Part shown: piece by piece, positions 27,871-38,000 of the stretch | Numbering within the stretch: position 1 is the first letter of the stretch | How the letters are laid out: every line of letters starts with the position of its first letter | From: Colwellia piezophila ATCC BAA-637 | GTDB lineage: Bacteria; Pseudomonadota; Gammaproteobacteria; Enterobacterales; Alteromonadaceae | DNA length: 64,000 bases | Direction of reading: 5' to 3' | Assembly (NCBI RefSeq): GCF_000378625.1 | Contig: NZ_KB905166.1 | Span: 248,001-312,000 of the forward strand | Program-made: the position numbers and the translations under genes | Notes under the pieces: generated by a model | What the model saw: the letters and a program-made list of their open reading frames with translations, nothing else | Told to the model about the DNA's origin: nothing | Database searches by the model: none

Positions 27871-28031
27871 TTTATGAACTTCGGCAAATGGAAAATTATC
27901 AATAAGTCGGTGACTGTAGTGAGCTTTATGATATTTATAAGCACCATTATGATTAGCTATCCGTTTAGCTAATACTTCAGTATTCCACAACAAATAGCTG
28001 CTCACATATCTATGATAATATTTACAGCAAT

Positions 28032-28345
28032 ATTCAAAATCAGCGGTGGACTGCTGATGGTGTTATAAAAAGAGCATCATGATTCACTGAAAATAAATGT
28101 TATTTAGCTGTTGCTAAGGCGTTCCCTGAGTTAGATAGCGGATCTACTAACGATTAAATTGAGTCGTCTCCTGTAGCTGCTCCAGCTCCAAAAGCTAAAC
28201 GTAAGCTTGGTTTGATGATGACGTTTCATTTTGAATGATGGAAAGTCTGAGTTGACTCGCTATTTTTATGGCCGTTCCAAGCAGTATAAAGCGGCTACAA
28301 AAATTACTATCAATATTGAGAAGAGGACTAAAAGACTATAATGTG
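28032..28345 (+). pseudogene. Decayed gene with several in-frame stops
   Basis: One plus-strand frame reads QRWTADGVIKRAS, stop, FTENKCYLAVAKAFPELD, stop, ESSPVAAPAPKAKRKLGL and then breaks; a second frame continues ILNDGKSELTRYFYGRSKQY to a stop at about 28341. The composition is protein-like throughout, with an Ala/Pro/Lys linker. The family is not recognised. Two nonsense codons and one frameshift point to decay. Confidence 0.5.
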
Positions 28346-28370
28346 GCACAGTTAGCGTTTTGAGATGGAC

Positions 28371-29359
28371 TCCCACATTAATGCTCTTTGCTGAGCAGTA
28401 TAATTTTCACGAGGTTTTCTTTTCATAGCTACGCTCCTTTGTATTAAGGATAGCGTTGCATTCACCAATTGAACTCAAGCCACTAAGCGGTCCTAATTAT
28501 TAGAGCAATCAACTCTATTTTTATGTCAGCTATCTTCAGGGATAGCTGACCTTATAAGAATTTTTCTATGGCGCTTTCGCCCCCAAAGTGCTGTAGAATA
28601 ATTATCGGTATGTTACATAAATAATCGATGTTCAACTAAAGATATGTATTTTAGTAGAACCATTAACTAGTTGTTAATTAATAGGTTTATATGAAAACAG
28701 AACCCGGCACTATAAGTCAGCTTTACTAATAGCTTTAACACTATGTTTTTATAGGTTATTTAATTATAACGTATTTAAATACTTATCCAAATCAATGTAT
28801 TCAAAGTCCGTAATATAATCTTTAGATATTGGCTGTTCTTTAGGTAAACTGCTCACTAAAAATTGAAATCTGGTAATATTTTAAAACCCTAACAATTGCC
28901 ATAGAGCTACCATCAAGTTTTAACATCCTAAGGGCAACTTTTAGCACAACATAGTCAAGAATCACTTGTCAAAACCAACCTTTGAAACAGTCATTTGAGG
29001 CTGCATACGTAATGTAAACTGATGCTACCTTATTTTTTAATAAAAAGAGGGTATTTAGAATACAAAAGTTTGTTCTACCTTCGTAAGCTGACCAATAAAT
29101 TTATATATAACCTTCTATGACAACCGGAATCACAATCCTGTTGTCGATATAGGATTAAGTTGTATTAGCAGTAAATGAAATAACCAAAGTTCACACCAAC
29201 ATTTTCGTTCCGCTGCACATAGGTCTTAGTCCATCGAGGCAAAATTCAAGCCATGCGTCATTTGACATGATGTTTTACTTTTATAGACAGACTGATAATT
29301 AGCCTATGGTATACTTACAAATTTAATTGCCAAGCAATCCTATATCTGGAGACGTAAAT
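28371..29359. other. Gene-free spacer
   Basis: Roughly 990 bases before the AraC-type gene without a credible ORF, hairpin terminator or repeat that I can support. The first bases (28341-28370) resemble a motif at 37578-37607. Confidence 0.5.
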
Positions 29360-30187
29360 TTGTCTAAGCAAGTAATTCAAAGCGCTACAGCAAAGAATAT
29401 TGGCTCGAATTGGATTGTTCGTGCTCCCGGTGAGTTGGAACGAGCTGAAGCTTTCTTTAATGGTTCAGCTTATGCGCCGCATCGCCATGACACCTACGCG
29501 ATAGGAATCACCTTATCAGGTAAACAACGGTTCAATTATCGTGGTGAATTAAGACAAAACGAATCGGGTCAATGCTTAATTATTCATCCCGATGAGCTAC
29601 ATGATGGCCAAGCAGGTACCGATATAGGAATGCGTTATCGTGTGGGTTATATTGATCCCGCTCAAATTCAGCAAGTACTTGGCGGTAAAGCGCTGCCATT
29701 TATCGAAAATGGTATTTCAGATGATCCTAGACTTTACCAAGCAGTATTAGGACTGTTAGGAGAAATGGATGATGACCTTAGCGGCTTAAAGTATCAAGAC
29801 GCTTTGTTTGATTTGGCGACTACAATGGAAATGGTCTCGGATGACAAACAAAAAACCAAACCAACATTTGATTACCAAGCAGCTGAAATGGCTAGGCAAT
29901 ATATCGCCGACAACTTAAAACAGTCAATTTCATTAGACACACTCGAAACCATCACCGGGCGCGATCGCTGGCAGTTATCACGAGACTTTAGAGCACTTTT
30001 TGGCACTAGCCCGTACCGTTATTTGATCATGCGTAGGCTTCAGCAAGCAAGAGCCATGATGACTAAAGGGGTTCAACTCGCTGAAGTTGCTAGTTTATGT
30101 GATTTTTCCGATCAAAGTCATATGAATCGACATTTTAAAAAGACCTATGGTATTAGTCCTAAAAAATGGTTAAGCAGTTTATATTAA
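29360..30187 (+). CDS. AraC-family transcriptional regulator
   Basis: An N-terminal cupin sensor domain (HRHDTYAIGITLSG near residues 40-53, then IIHPDELHDG) is followed by a C-terminal double helix-turn-helix (about residues 180-275) ending with FSDQSHMNRHFKKTYGISPKKW. The longest frame begins with TTG at 29327, but TTG at 29360 has GGAGA seven bases upstream and is preferred, giving 275 residues. Its target is not adjacent: neighbours are a small membrane protein and a decayed region. Confidence 0.88.
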   Translation: MSKQVIQSATAKNIGSNWIVRAPGELERAEAFFNGSAYAPHRHDTYAIGITLSGKQRFNYRGELRQNESGQCLIIHPDELHDGQAGTDIGMRYRVGYIDPAQIQQVLGGKALPFIENGISDDPRLYQAVLGLLGEMDDDLSGLKYQDALFDLATTMEMVSDDKQKTKPTFDYQAAEMARQYIADNLKQSISLDTLETITGRDRWQLSRDFRALFGTSPYRYLIMRRLQQARAMMTKGVQLAEVASLCDFSDQSHMNRHFKKTYGISPKKWLSSLY

Positions 30188-30372
30188 TAGATCAACCACC
30201 AAATTTTTTCTAACATGCTTTTAGCTATTTCAGGCTGGAAGAAAGAAAAAATTACTGCGAAAACAATCAATAATAAAATGATTTTTTTTCGTGTTAAATT
30301 TTCTCGAATTTTTTGAAATAATGATATTGACTGTGTCGATTGTATTATTTTATCAGCGCTATTGTTGTTCAT
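30184..30372 (-). CDS. Small single-helix membrane protein
   Basis: A 62-residue protein with a basic segment (ENLTRKK) followed by one strong hydrophobic helix (about residues 31-48). Its stop overlaps the AraC-gene stop by four bases in convergent orientation. No homology is recognised. It lies 57 bases downstream of the exported-protein gene at 30430 on the same strand in reverse order, so the two may be cotranscribed only if transcription starts farther up. Confidence 0.5.
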   Translation of the reverse strand: MNNNSADKIIQSTQSISLFQKIRENLTRKKIILLLIVFAVIFSFFQPEIAKSMLEKIWWLIY

Positions 30373-30429
30373 ATTAACCTCTATAAATGGTTGTGAATAA
30401 AAAGTGTTAGATAATTAAGTTTTAGTAAA

Positions 30430-31167
30430 TCAATGGCTAGTCTCAACAAAAATGTAATCAGTGAAAGCAACATCAACAGTCACATTGATATTTGCAAACA
30501 TCATTGCAGTGCCTTGTAATGATGAGGTTCTACTTCTTTGTAAAATGACATTTTTCGTCTTATCGAATGATATTTTTAAGTGCCATTTTTCTATGCCAAG
30601 AATCACCTTCGCGGTAAATTCATCATTATTTATTAGTTCAAGATGAGTGACATATGCTTTGTTTTTATCAAACGTTAACGTACCATCAATTTTTCCTTTA
30701 GCTGCATCGCCAAATTTTGGGTAACAGCCTTTAAAAGAAAACAGTACATAATCATCATGTTCTTCTTTGATTTTAATAGAGTCTATATCGACAAAATTTA
30801 TAAACTTGTTTCTCATCAGGGCCTCTTCTGCATCATCAGCTTTATCATCCCAATACTGTGATATATCATCACTACTTGGTTTTTGATGATTAAGCTCTTC
30901 AAGAATCCATTGCTCATTGCTGTCGTTCGAGGGGGAATACTTTTCAACGCTGATTGTTTTCTCGCCATCAATATTTAGATCTTTGGTCAGGCGATATGAC
31001 CACCTACCATTTTGAGTTTGTTCCGCAGATTCAAGGCTTGCTTTAATAAGGTCTATATAACTGGTTAATTTTTTATGTTCAGGTGTTTGGGCAAAGGTTA
31101 ACAAAGGGACAATGCACAACATACTAGATATAAATTTTATCGTTTTACGTTTCATAGTGTTTCTCAA
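30430..31167 (-). CDS. Exported protein, paralogue of the gene at 12126
   Basis: A 245-residue protein with a signal peptide ending near LTFAQT. Motifs RWSYRL (near residue 55), GDAAKGKIDGTLTFDKN and the C-terminal GTAMMFANINVTVDV match the same positions of the protein at 12126-12854 in order and spacing, although overall identity is low. A start at codon 5 (MKRK) is equally possible. Function unknown. A MITE-like element lies just upstream. Confidence 0.65.
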   Translation of the reverse strand: MRNTMKRKTIKFISSMLCIVPLLTFAQTPEHKKLTSYIDLIKASLESAEQTQNGRWSYRLTKDLNIDGEKTISVEKYSPSNDSNEQWILEELNHQKPSSDDISQYWDDKADDAEEALMRNKFINFVDIDSIKIKEEHDDYVLFSFKGCYPKFGDAAKGKIDGTLTFDKNKAYVTHLELINNDEFTAKVILGIEKWHLKISFDKTKNVILQRSRTSSLQGTAMMFANINVTVDVAFTDYIFVETSH

Positions 31168-31192
31168 AATACTCAGATTAAAAATAGTTATT

Positions 31193-31432
31193 TAACCTGA
31201 ACTCTGGATAATGAGTACTTGATGTTTAAGTAAAAACAACGACTTACTGTTGTTAAGAACCAAAGTCTTAAGACTAAATAGCTATATACTCTATCAATGT
31301 TTCAATGTTTCAATTTATTCGATTATCAAGGCAAAACGTTAATGAATAACGGGTTATTTATCGACGTTTTAACGCTGAGAATCGGATAAAGGGGAATATT
31401 GAGCAAGTGCTGCTTATCCAGAGTTAAGGTTA
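31193..31432. mobile_element. MITE-like element with 19-bp terminal inverted repeats
   Basis: TAACCTGAACTCTGGATAA at the left end is matched by its inverted copy (one mismatch) at 31414-31432. The 240-base element contains no ORF. A single end occurs at 25673. No clear target duplication was found. It lies in the promoter region of the exported-protein gene. Confidence 0.6.
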
Positions 31433-31609
31433 TTTAGCGAGCAGTTTATTATTCATTCAAACTACTTTATAGAACGATTGTGCTAAGGCAAAAGCAACAA
31501 CCTGCACAATCGTTCTATACCCATATTTTTATCAATTGTAGAATTCGTCCATAATTAACGGTTATCCAACAGCCACTTTTGCTGTCTGGTCTATATACAA
31601 AGGTAAACC

Positions 31610-32494
31610 ATGTTAGAAATCAAAAACTTGAATAAGACTTATGACAATGGCGTTAAAGCGCTTAATAATGTCAATTTATGCATTCCAAAAGGTATGTTTG
31701 GATTGTTAGGTCCTAATGGTGCAGGTAAGTCATCACTCATGCGAACCATTGCCACTTTGCAAGATGCTGATTCTGGCTCAATCATTTTTGATGGTGTTGA
31801 TATTCTAAAAAATCCAATAGAAATTCGTCGACGTTTGGGATATTTACCACAAAGCTTTGGTGTATACCAAGGCGTTCCAGCTTATGAATTATTAGATCAT
31901 CTAGCGATGTTAAAAGGACTGATTAATAAAAAAGAACGTAAAGAGGTTGTTGATGGATTACTCGCTCAAACCAACTTGTATCAACATAGAAAAAATGCAG
32001 TGAGTGGTTATTCTGGTGGTATGCGTCAACGTTTTGGTATTGCCCAAGCATTATTAGGTGATCCAGATTTACTCATTGTAGATGAACCTACCGGCGGTTT
32101 AGACCCTGAAGAAAGAAATCGTTTCCATAACTTATTAGTTTCTCTTGGAGAGCAGAGAGTTATTATTTTATCCACTCACATCGTTGATGATGTTTCCGAA
32201 CTTTGTCCTCAAATGGCCATATTAGCCGCAGGTGAAGTTTTGCGTCAAGGAAACCCTTTTGAGCTAATTGATGATCTCAAAGGACAAATTTGGCGTAAAA
32301 CAGTCAGTATTACGGAAGTTGAAAGCATTGAAAAAGAATTACCGGTTATTTCAAAACGATTATTCGCAGGACAAATCATCATTCATGTATTAGCTGATTC
32401 AGCACCACAAGGTTTTGAAACAACACCAGCTGATTTGGAAGATGTTTATTTCTCATCGCTGCATCAAAACAAACAACAACGCATCGCAAGTTAA
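31610..32494 (+). CDS. ABC transporter ATP-binding protein
   Basis: A 294-residue ABC ATPase: Walker A GPNGAGKSS (residues 34-42), signature YSGGMRQR, Walker B LLIVDEPTGGLDP, and an H-loop in STHIVDDV. The C-terminal 70 residues form an accessory domain. It should power the membrane protein encoded 10 bases downstream. Exporters of this type act with large permeases fused or adjacent to M1 peptidases. Substrate unknown. Confidence 0.93.
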   Translation: MLEIKNLNKTYDNGVKALNNVNLCIPKGMFGLLGPNGAGKSSLMRTIATLQDADSGSIIFDGVDILKNPIEIRRRLGYLPQSFGVYQGVPAYELLDHLAMLKGLINKKERKEVVDGLLAQTNLYQHRKNAVSGYSGGMRQRFGIAQALLGDPDLLIVDEPTGGLDPEERNRFHNLLVSLGEQRVIILSTHIVDDVSELCPQMAILAAGEVLRQGNPFELIDDLKGQIWRKTVSITEVESIEKELPVISKRLFAGQIIIHVLADSAPQGFETTPADLEDVYFSSLHQNKQQRIAS

Positions 32495-32504
32495 GGAGAG
32501 AAAA

Positions 32505-35500
32505 ATGATAGCCAATATGTTCTTGTTTGAATGGCGATATTTTACTCGTCAACCATCGTTTTATGTCTCTGCAATTATATTTTTTAGTATGGCATTTTTT
32601 ACCAGTGGATCTAATACGCTCGAAAATGTCTTTGGCAGTAACATATTTATTAATGGCCCCTTTTTCATTGCTCAAGCCATGGGGATATTGACTTTTTTCT
32701 CCTTGTTCTTAGTGATTACTTTTGTCGCAAATACCGCTATGCGTGACAAGCTAACAGAGATGGACGAAATACTCTATTGTAAACCTATCAAGCCACTACC
32801 CTATCAGCTTGGTCGGTTTTTGGGTTCTTTCGCTGTTGTGCTAACCGTTTCAGCGGTAATACCTATCGGCATGTTTTTAGGTAGCGTTATGCCATGGGTT
32901 ACAGAAACTAGATTAGGGCCAATTAATTTTAACTATTACTTTAGTGCCTTTGTCTATATTTCAGTGCCAACGTTGTTGGTTTTTTCTTGCTTGTTTTACA
33001 CAATAGCCGTTCGCACGAAATCAATGATGGCTGTTTATCTTACGGTGGTGGCAGTATTCATTTTAAACACTATCAGTGAAGGCCAATTTATGCAGCAAGA
33101 TGTGCGAGAAATTGCAGCCTTATTAGATCCCTTTGGAAATAGAACTTTTCTCGAAATTTCAAGATATTGGACTGTGTTCGAAAAAAACAATGAAGTCATC
33201 ACCTTAACCGGTGCTCTGCTATTAAATCGAATACTATGGCTAATAATTGGCGGCATGGTATTAGTATTCTTTGGTCAGTTAACAAAAAAAATGGTGTTAA
33301 CTCCAACTAAATCATTAAAAAAGAAAGGTCAAAAGACAAGTAACAATGAAGTGTCAGCTATAAATTTGCAAGAGTACCACATACATTATAAAGGTTATGC
33401 TAAAGCGACACTTCAACAGTTTGTAGTGCGAGTCAGATTTGAAATTAAACAAGTCATCACTACGCCATCATTCTTGATCTTATGCAGCTTTATGTTGTTT
33501 GTGATGATCGCTGTTTTACTACAACCTAAAGGAATGTTCGGAAGTACCGACCTCCCCTTTACTCAATTTATGGTGCAGGTGATTATCGGCTCAATGAAGG
33601 TATTAAGTATTATTATTATCACTTATTACTCCGCCGAGGTCGTATGGCGTGAACGTTCATCAACCATGGGTGACATCATCGACAGCATGCCAGTATCTAA
33701 TATTACTTTTTGGCTGTCTAAATTGGTCGCTGTATGGCTTGTTTTAATTTTATTGCTTGTTGTTGGTATGGCCGTCGCGATTACCTACCAACTAACTAAT
33801 GGCTTTATTCAATCTTTTGAACAGCTGCAACTTAGTCAGTATTTAATCAGTCTGTTTTATTTTACGGCACTCCCGATGATGATGCTTACCGTGCTGGCTT
33901 TTCTATTACAAATTATTAGCCCTAATAAATATATGGGCATGTTTCTTTTTATCTTGTTTTATATTTCCAGCTTTGTAATGGAACCTTTAGGTCTAGGCCA
34001 TAACATGTTCAATTTCAGTAAATCGCCTTTAATGAATTACTCTGATCTTAATGGATATGGCTGGTCTATAGTCACTCAAAACTGGTATATGCTTTATTGG
34101 GGTGCTTTGACTGTGGTAATGAGTATTATTGGCTTTGCTTTATGGCAACGTGGTAATGCAGTGAGCTTAAAGAAGCGTTTCAAAAATATTGGTTATCAAA
34201 TCGGGAATAAGGGAAAAATAGCGTTAGCAACGAGTTGTTTGGTCTTTATTTTAAGTGGCACTAATATTTATTACAACACACAAATTGTTAATCAATATAC
34301 GAGTATTGAAAAGCAAAATGAAATATATGCTGATTATGAGAAACAATTTTCCCAATATGCTGAATTAGCCGTTCCAGTTATCACAAAGTTAACTGCGGCG
34401 GTTGATATTTATCCAAAAGAGCTGAAAGTTGAAGCCTCCGTTGAGATAGAAATATTCAATAAGTCAGAGCAACCCATAAATCGATTCTTAGTTTCAACCA
34501 TAGTTTTAGACAAATTTAATTTGGCTATTGAAGGCGGTAAATTGGGACCTTTAGATCCTATGCTAAATAATGGTTGGTTCGAGTTTGACAAACCTTTGAT
34601 GCCCGGCGAAAAACGTCAGGGTCGCTTTGAACTTGTTAAGCAAATCAAAGGATTCTCTGATAAACGCATGACGACCAATATTGTTGAAAATGGTACGTTT
34701 TTTAATAATACCGAGATGTTTCCAGTGTTTGGTTATCAGAGGTTTGCAGAACTAAAAAGTAGTAACTTAAGAAAAAAATACAATTTACCACCAGCAAAGC
34801 GAGCGCATAAGTTAGAGCAATCCCAATTCTACAATGAAACTATTATGGGGCCATCAGCTGGGTATTTAGCATTTGAAACAACCGTTTCTACATCAATCGA
34901 CCAAACCGCTATTGCGCCTGGCTACTTGCAAAAAGAATGGACAGAGGGTGACCGTCGTTATTTCCATTACAAAATGGACGCACCAATAGAGAATTTTTTC
35001 TCTTATACATCGGGACGATTCGAGCGCTTAAAAAGTAACTATAACGGCGTTGATATAGAGATTTATTATCATAAAAATCATGATATTAATGTAGAGCGGA
35101 TGGTTGAAGGTATTAAAGACTCCATCGATTATTTCAGCGAAAATTTTGGCGCTTATCAGCACAAGCAAGCACGTATTATTGAAATTCCGAGATATTATGC
35201 TTTTGCTCAAAGTTTTCCAAATACCATAGCATTTTCAGAGCGTATAGGGTTTATCACTGATATGCGAAATGAAAATGAAGTTGACCAAATCTATTATGTC
35301 ACTGCCCATGAAATGGCACATCAGTGGTGGGGAGGTCAAGTTGATGGTGCCAATGTTCAAGGAAATACCATGATTACAGAAACATTAGCTCAGTACAGTG
35401 CCCTGATGTTAACGGCTAAAAAATATGGCAAAAAGAAAGTGCGAAGTATTTTAATTACTGAAATGGATAAATATTTTAGTGGCAGAAGCAGTGAAGGTAT

Positions 35501-36086
35501 TGAAGAGCTACCGCTAATGAGAGTTGAAAACCAACAATATATTCACTATCGCAAAGGCGCTGTGGTCATGATGTCATTAGTTGATTTGTTGGGTGAAGAA
35601 CGTATGAACAACGCACTTAGCCGTTTTATAAAACAATTTAAATTTAGTGAAGGCGTTCACCCCACCACATTAGATCTACAAGCATTTATCAGCCAAGGTG
35701 CGAATAAAGACGAATTAAGTTTCATTAAAGGTGTTTTTGAAGAAATTAACATATATGACTTAAAAGCTAAATCTGTTGATATCAAAGCACTTGATAATGA
35801 ACAGTTTGAGGTGACCTTAACTGTTGAGGCTCACCTAGCCAATGCTGATGGGCAAGGCGTGGAAACAGCAATGGATTTATCGCAAATGATTAATATTGGT
35901 TTGTTTCTCGATGATCCCGATGATCTTTCAGTTAATAATCCACCTTTATATTTGAAAAAGCACTTAATCACCAGTGGCAAAAATATTATCACCTTAATTG
36001 TTGATAAACGTCCAATGTTTGCTGGCATTGACCCTTTTGTGACATTAATAGACCGAGATAGTGCTGATAACCTTATTAAGCTGTAA
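32505..36086 (+). CDS. ABC permease fused to M1-family metallopeptidase
   Basis: The start is ATG 32505, with AAGGAGAG just upstream, giving 1193 residues. The N-terminal half has two sets of six or so membrane helices (about residues 15-270 and 320-600); the C-terminal half is a periplasmic M1 peptidase with the zinc motif HEMAHQWW starting at His935 and the downstream Glu in ITETLAQY. The fusion lies in an operon with the ABC ATPase. It might export and trim peptides, or process an exported protein. The fusion is known in Bacteroidetes and Gammaproteobacteria, but substrates are not established to my knowledge. Confidence 0.9.
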   Translation: MIANMFLFEWRYFTRQPSFYVSAIIFFSMAFFTSGSNTLENVFGSNIFINGPFFIAQAMGILTFFSLFLVITFVANTAMRDKLTEMDEILYCKPIKPLPYQLGRFLGSFAVVLTVSAVIPIGMFLGSVMPWVTETRLGPINFNYYFSAFVYISVPTLLVFSCLFYTIAVRTKSMMAVYLTVVAVFILNTISEGQFMQQDVREIAALLDPFGNRTFLEISRYWTVFEKNNEVITLTGALLLNRILWLIIGGMVLVFFGQLTKKMVLTPTKSLKKKGQKTSNNEVSAINLQEYHIHYKGYAKATLQQFVVRVRFEIKQVITTPSFLILCSFMLFVMIAVLLQPKGMFGSTDLPFTQFMVQVIIGSMKVLSIIIITYYSAEVVWRERSSTMGDIIDSMPVSNITFWLSKLVAVWLVLILLLVVGMAVAITYQLTNGFIQSFEQLQLSQYLISLFYFTALPMMMLTVLAFLLQIISPNKYMGMFLFILFYISSFVMEPLGLGHNMFNFSKSPLMNYSDLNGYGWSIVTQNWYMLYWGALTVVMSIIGFALWQRGNAVSLKKRFKNIGYQIGNKGKIALATSCLVFILSGTNIYYNTQIVNQYTSIEKQNEIYADYEKQFSQYAELAVPVITKLTAAVDIYPKELKVEASVEIEIFNKSEQPINRFLVSTIVLDKFNLAIEGGKLGPLDPMLNNGWFEFDKPLMPGEKRQGRFELVKQIKGFSDKRMTTNIVENGTFFNNTEMFPVFGYQRFAELKSSNLRKKYNLPPAKRAHKLEQSQFYNETIMGPSAGYLAFETTVSTSIDQTAIAPGYLQKEWTEGDRRYFHYKMDAPIENFFSYTSGRFERLKSNYNGVDIEIYYHKNHDINVERMVEGIKDSIDYFSENFGAYQHKQARIIEIPRYYAFAQSFPNTIAFSERIGFITDMRNENEVDQIYYVTAHEMAHQWWGGQVDGANVQGNTMITETLAQYSALMLTAKKYGKKKVRSILITEMDKYFSGRSSEGIEELPLMRVENQQYIHYRKGAVVMMSLVDLLGEERMNNALSRFIKQFKFSEGVHPTTLDLQAFISQGANKDELSFIKGVFEEINIYDLKAKSVDIKALDNEQFEVTLTVEAHLANADGQGVETAMDLSQMINIGLFLDDPDDLSVNNPPLYLKKHLITSGKNIITLIVDKRPMFAGIDPFVTLIDRDSADNLIKL

Positions 36087-36114
36087 TAATATAAAACAGT
36101 CACTTGTTAACCGC

Positions 36115-36148
36115 CAAATAAAAAAGTCATGGATGACTTTTTTATTTG
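36115..36148 (+). terminator. Rho-independent terminator of the ABC/peptidase operon
   Basis: A perfect 16-base inverted repeat (CAAATAAAAAAGTCAT and its complement) with a two-base centre starts 29 bases after the stop codon. The 3' arm includes six T. It would work in both directions. Confidence 0.85.
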
Positions 36149-36304
36149 TTGTTGTAAATGCATAAGAGCGATCATAAGAAGCTTGTTTTGGTTCAGTGAA
36201 TATAGCCACTCATGTAGCGTTAAATATGCAATATCGAGGGGACCATGCATTGTGCCCCTATATAATACCAAGTACATTAATTAATTGACCACTTAGCGAG
36301 AATT

Positions 36305-36433
36305 AAAAGGCTTAGAGGCAAGGCCTTGATTGAAGAGAATGGTTATTCAGGAGAATATGCTCCTGCATTCTCTAAAAAGCTACATCCATGTAGCGTCCTT
36401 GTCGAAATCAATAACGACGCATGTAAGCCTTTT
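36305..36433. repeat. Nested palindromic intergenic element
   Basis: Outer arms AAAAGGCTTA (36305-36314) and TAAGCCTTTT (36424-36433) enclose AGAGAATG/CATTCTCT (36334-36341 and 36366-36373), CAGGAG/CTCCTG (36348-36353 and 36360-36365) and CTACAT/ATGTAG (36380-36385 and 36388-36393). The structure could fold as a multi-arm RNA or cruciform. Motifs recur in the tract at 50860-51006. Confidence 0.75.
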
Positions 36434-36646
36434 AAACTCGCCCTTTGGGAGTTTATTAGCGAACCAATAACGGCTCAGAATTAAAGAAATATAGAATAAC
36501 TATGTTTAAGTAATTTTGCTTGTTATAAGCTCGCTAATACAACCCTAAGTTGACCAATTTATTAGTGTAATTGGTATCTTCAATTATTAAACTATGACTG
36601 TTCTGAGCGATCTAGGTTGCCTAACATCCCACAATGGATTTATGAT

Positions 36647-37342
36647 ATGCAGATTAATTGTAAAAATTGCCAAACAGAACTTCAGGAAGATGCTCACTTT
36701 TGCTTACAATGTGGGCAAAGCACAGCCAGTCTAAACCGACCGTTTGTTGCTGTGAGCAAAGACATGCTTCATGAGTTATTAGATATTGATGGCCGACTGT
36801 GGCTTACTCTGCGCATCATGTTAAGTAAACCAGGACAATTGACACAGGAATTTAATCAAGGAAAACGAGTAAAATATACTCCCCCCTTTCGTTTATATCT
36901 TGTGATCAGTATTCTATTTTTCATCATTTTTTCTAGCATATATCAAGTTTACGAGCCGACCCTTACGTTAACTGACTCTATGAGTAGTTATTATTCCAAA
37001 GCAATGTTTGTCTTATTTCCTATATTTGCGTTGATTGTACAACTCTTTTTCCGGCAGAGTTTCTTCATCGGAAATTTAGTATTTTCCATGCATCTGCATA
37101 GCATCATCTATTTAATGTTAATGATTATCGCGCCTCTAGAGGCTTTGGAGCAATATCATCTGGTATTTCTACTACTTCAAATCCCTCCTACCTTATATTT
37201 AGGTTGGTATATATATACGGCTTTTAAAACCGTACATCAACAGAGTAGGTGGAAAACAATAGGAAAAGTATCTGCAATTTTTATAATATATTTTTCTGTA
37301 CTAGGTATCGTATTTGATGTCGTGATGGAAAATATCTTTTAA
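36647..37342 (+). CDS. DUF3667-like membrane protein with N-terminal zinc ribbon
   Basis: The ATG at 36647 gives 231 residues. Two Cys pairs (NCKNCQ and FCLQCGQ, about residues 4-25) form a zinc ribbon; the rest has about five hydrophobic segments. This order matches DUF3667 proteins. The longer frame from 36617 adds ten residues without a good start. Function unknown. The last helix ends a few residues before the stop. Confidence 0.75.
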   Translation: MQINCKNCQTELQEDAHFCLQCGQSTASLNRPFVAVSKDMLHELLDIDGRLWLTLRIMLSKPGQLTQEFNQGKRVKYTPPFRLYLVISILFFIIFSSIYQVYEPTLTLTDSMSSYYSKAMFVLFPIFALIVQLFFRQSFFIGNLVFSMHLHSIIYLMLMIIAPLEALEQYHLVFLLLQIPPTLYLGWYIYTAFKTVHQQSRWKTIGKVSAIFIIYFSVLGIVFDVVMENIF

Positions 37343-38000
37343 TCTAGCAACGTCTACATAACATTTAGCCTAGATAAAGGCTTACACAAATTGTTGAGTC
37401 GAAATAAGTTTATCAAAGTTACCGTTATAATCGCGTGATTACACAGTCACAATATACCGTCACAATAACCGCAGTGTGCTCATTGTGACGGCTAGACATA
37501 GTGATTTCGGCTCTCTATTTATGACCGATTACTGCCCCATAGTTGTTGTTATGGTACTAAAACCTTAGGTCAGCGATGTGGCAATAGTTAGCGTTTCAAG
37601 ATGACCTATCACTGGCATAATGATCTTAAACCCACCCCTCAAGCGGCAATATATTTCGGTTATTATTACCTTGAATATGTTGCGTTGACCATTTGAATTC
37701 ACAGCGCAAAACGATCATTAGTTCTACAGCGCTTCGTGCCTCAAACCGCCATGGAATGATTAAATTTATATCCGCTGTAAGATCGGAAAGTTGTCGTTTA
37801 ATATTTTTACGGGGCTTATTCTGCTTAGCGCACAGAGAAGTCATTGTTGCTTTACAAATACCAGTGACCCAATGATCACTGGTGAAATGCTAACTAATAC
37901 CACTTTATAGTCTTTTACTCCTGATTCAGACCATACTTAATTGGTTCAGGTTAGTGCTATTAGTTTACTAATAATTCAAAAAATTTAAAATAAGCTATTA
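37343..38000. other. Gene-free spacer with an inverted repeat
   Basis: No gene is supported. CCGTCACAAT (37457-37466) is repeated in inverse at 37482-37491 with a 15-base loop, without a T-run. A motif at 37578-37607 resembles one at 28341-28370. Overlapping frames on both strands at 37626-37875 look like shadows of a lost gene. Confidence 0.5.

Noticed and set aside
37626..37875. Overlapping frames on both strands
   Set aside because: Neither has a start signal or a recognisable protein pattern; they may come from a decayed element.
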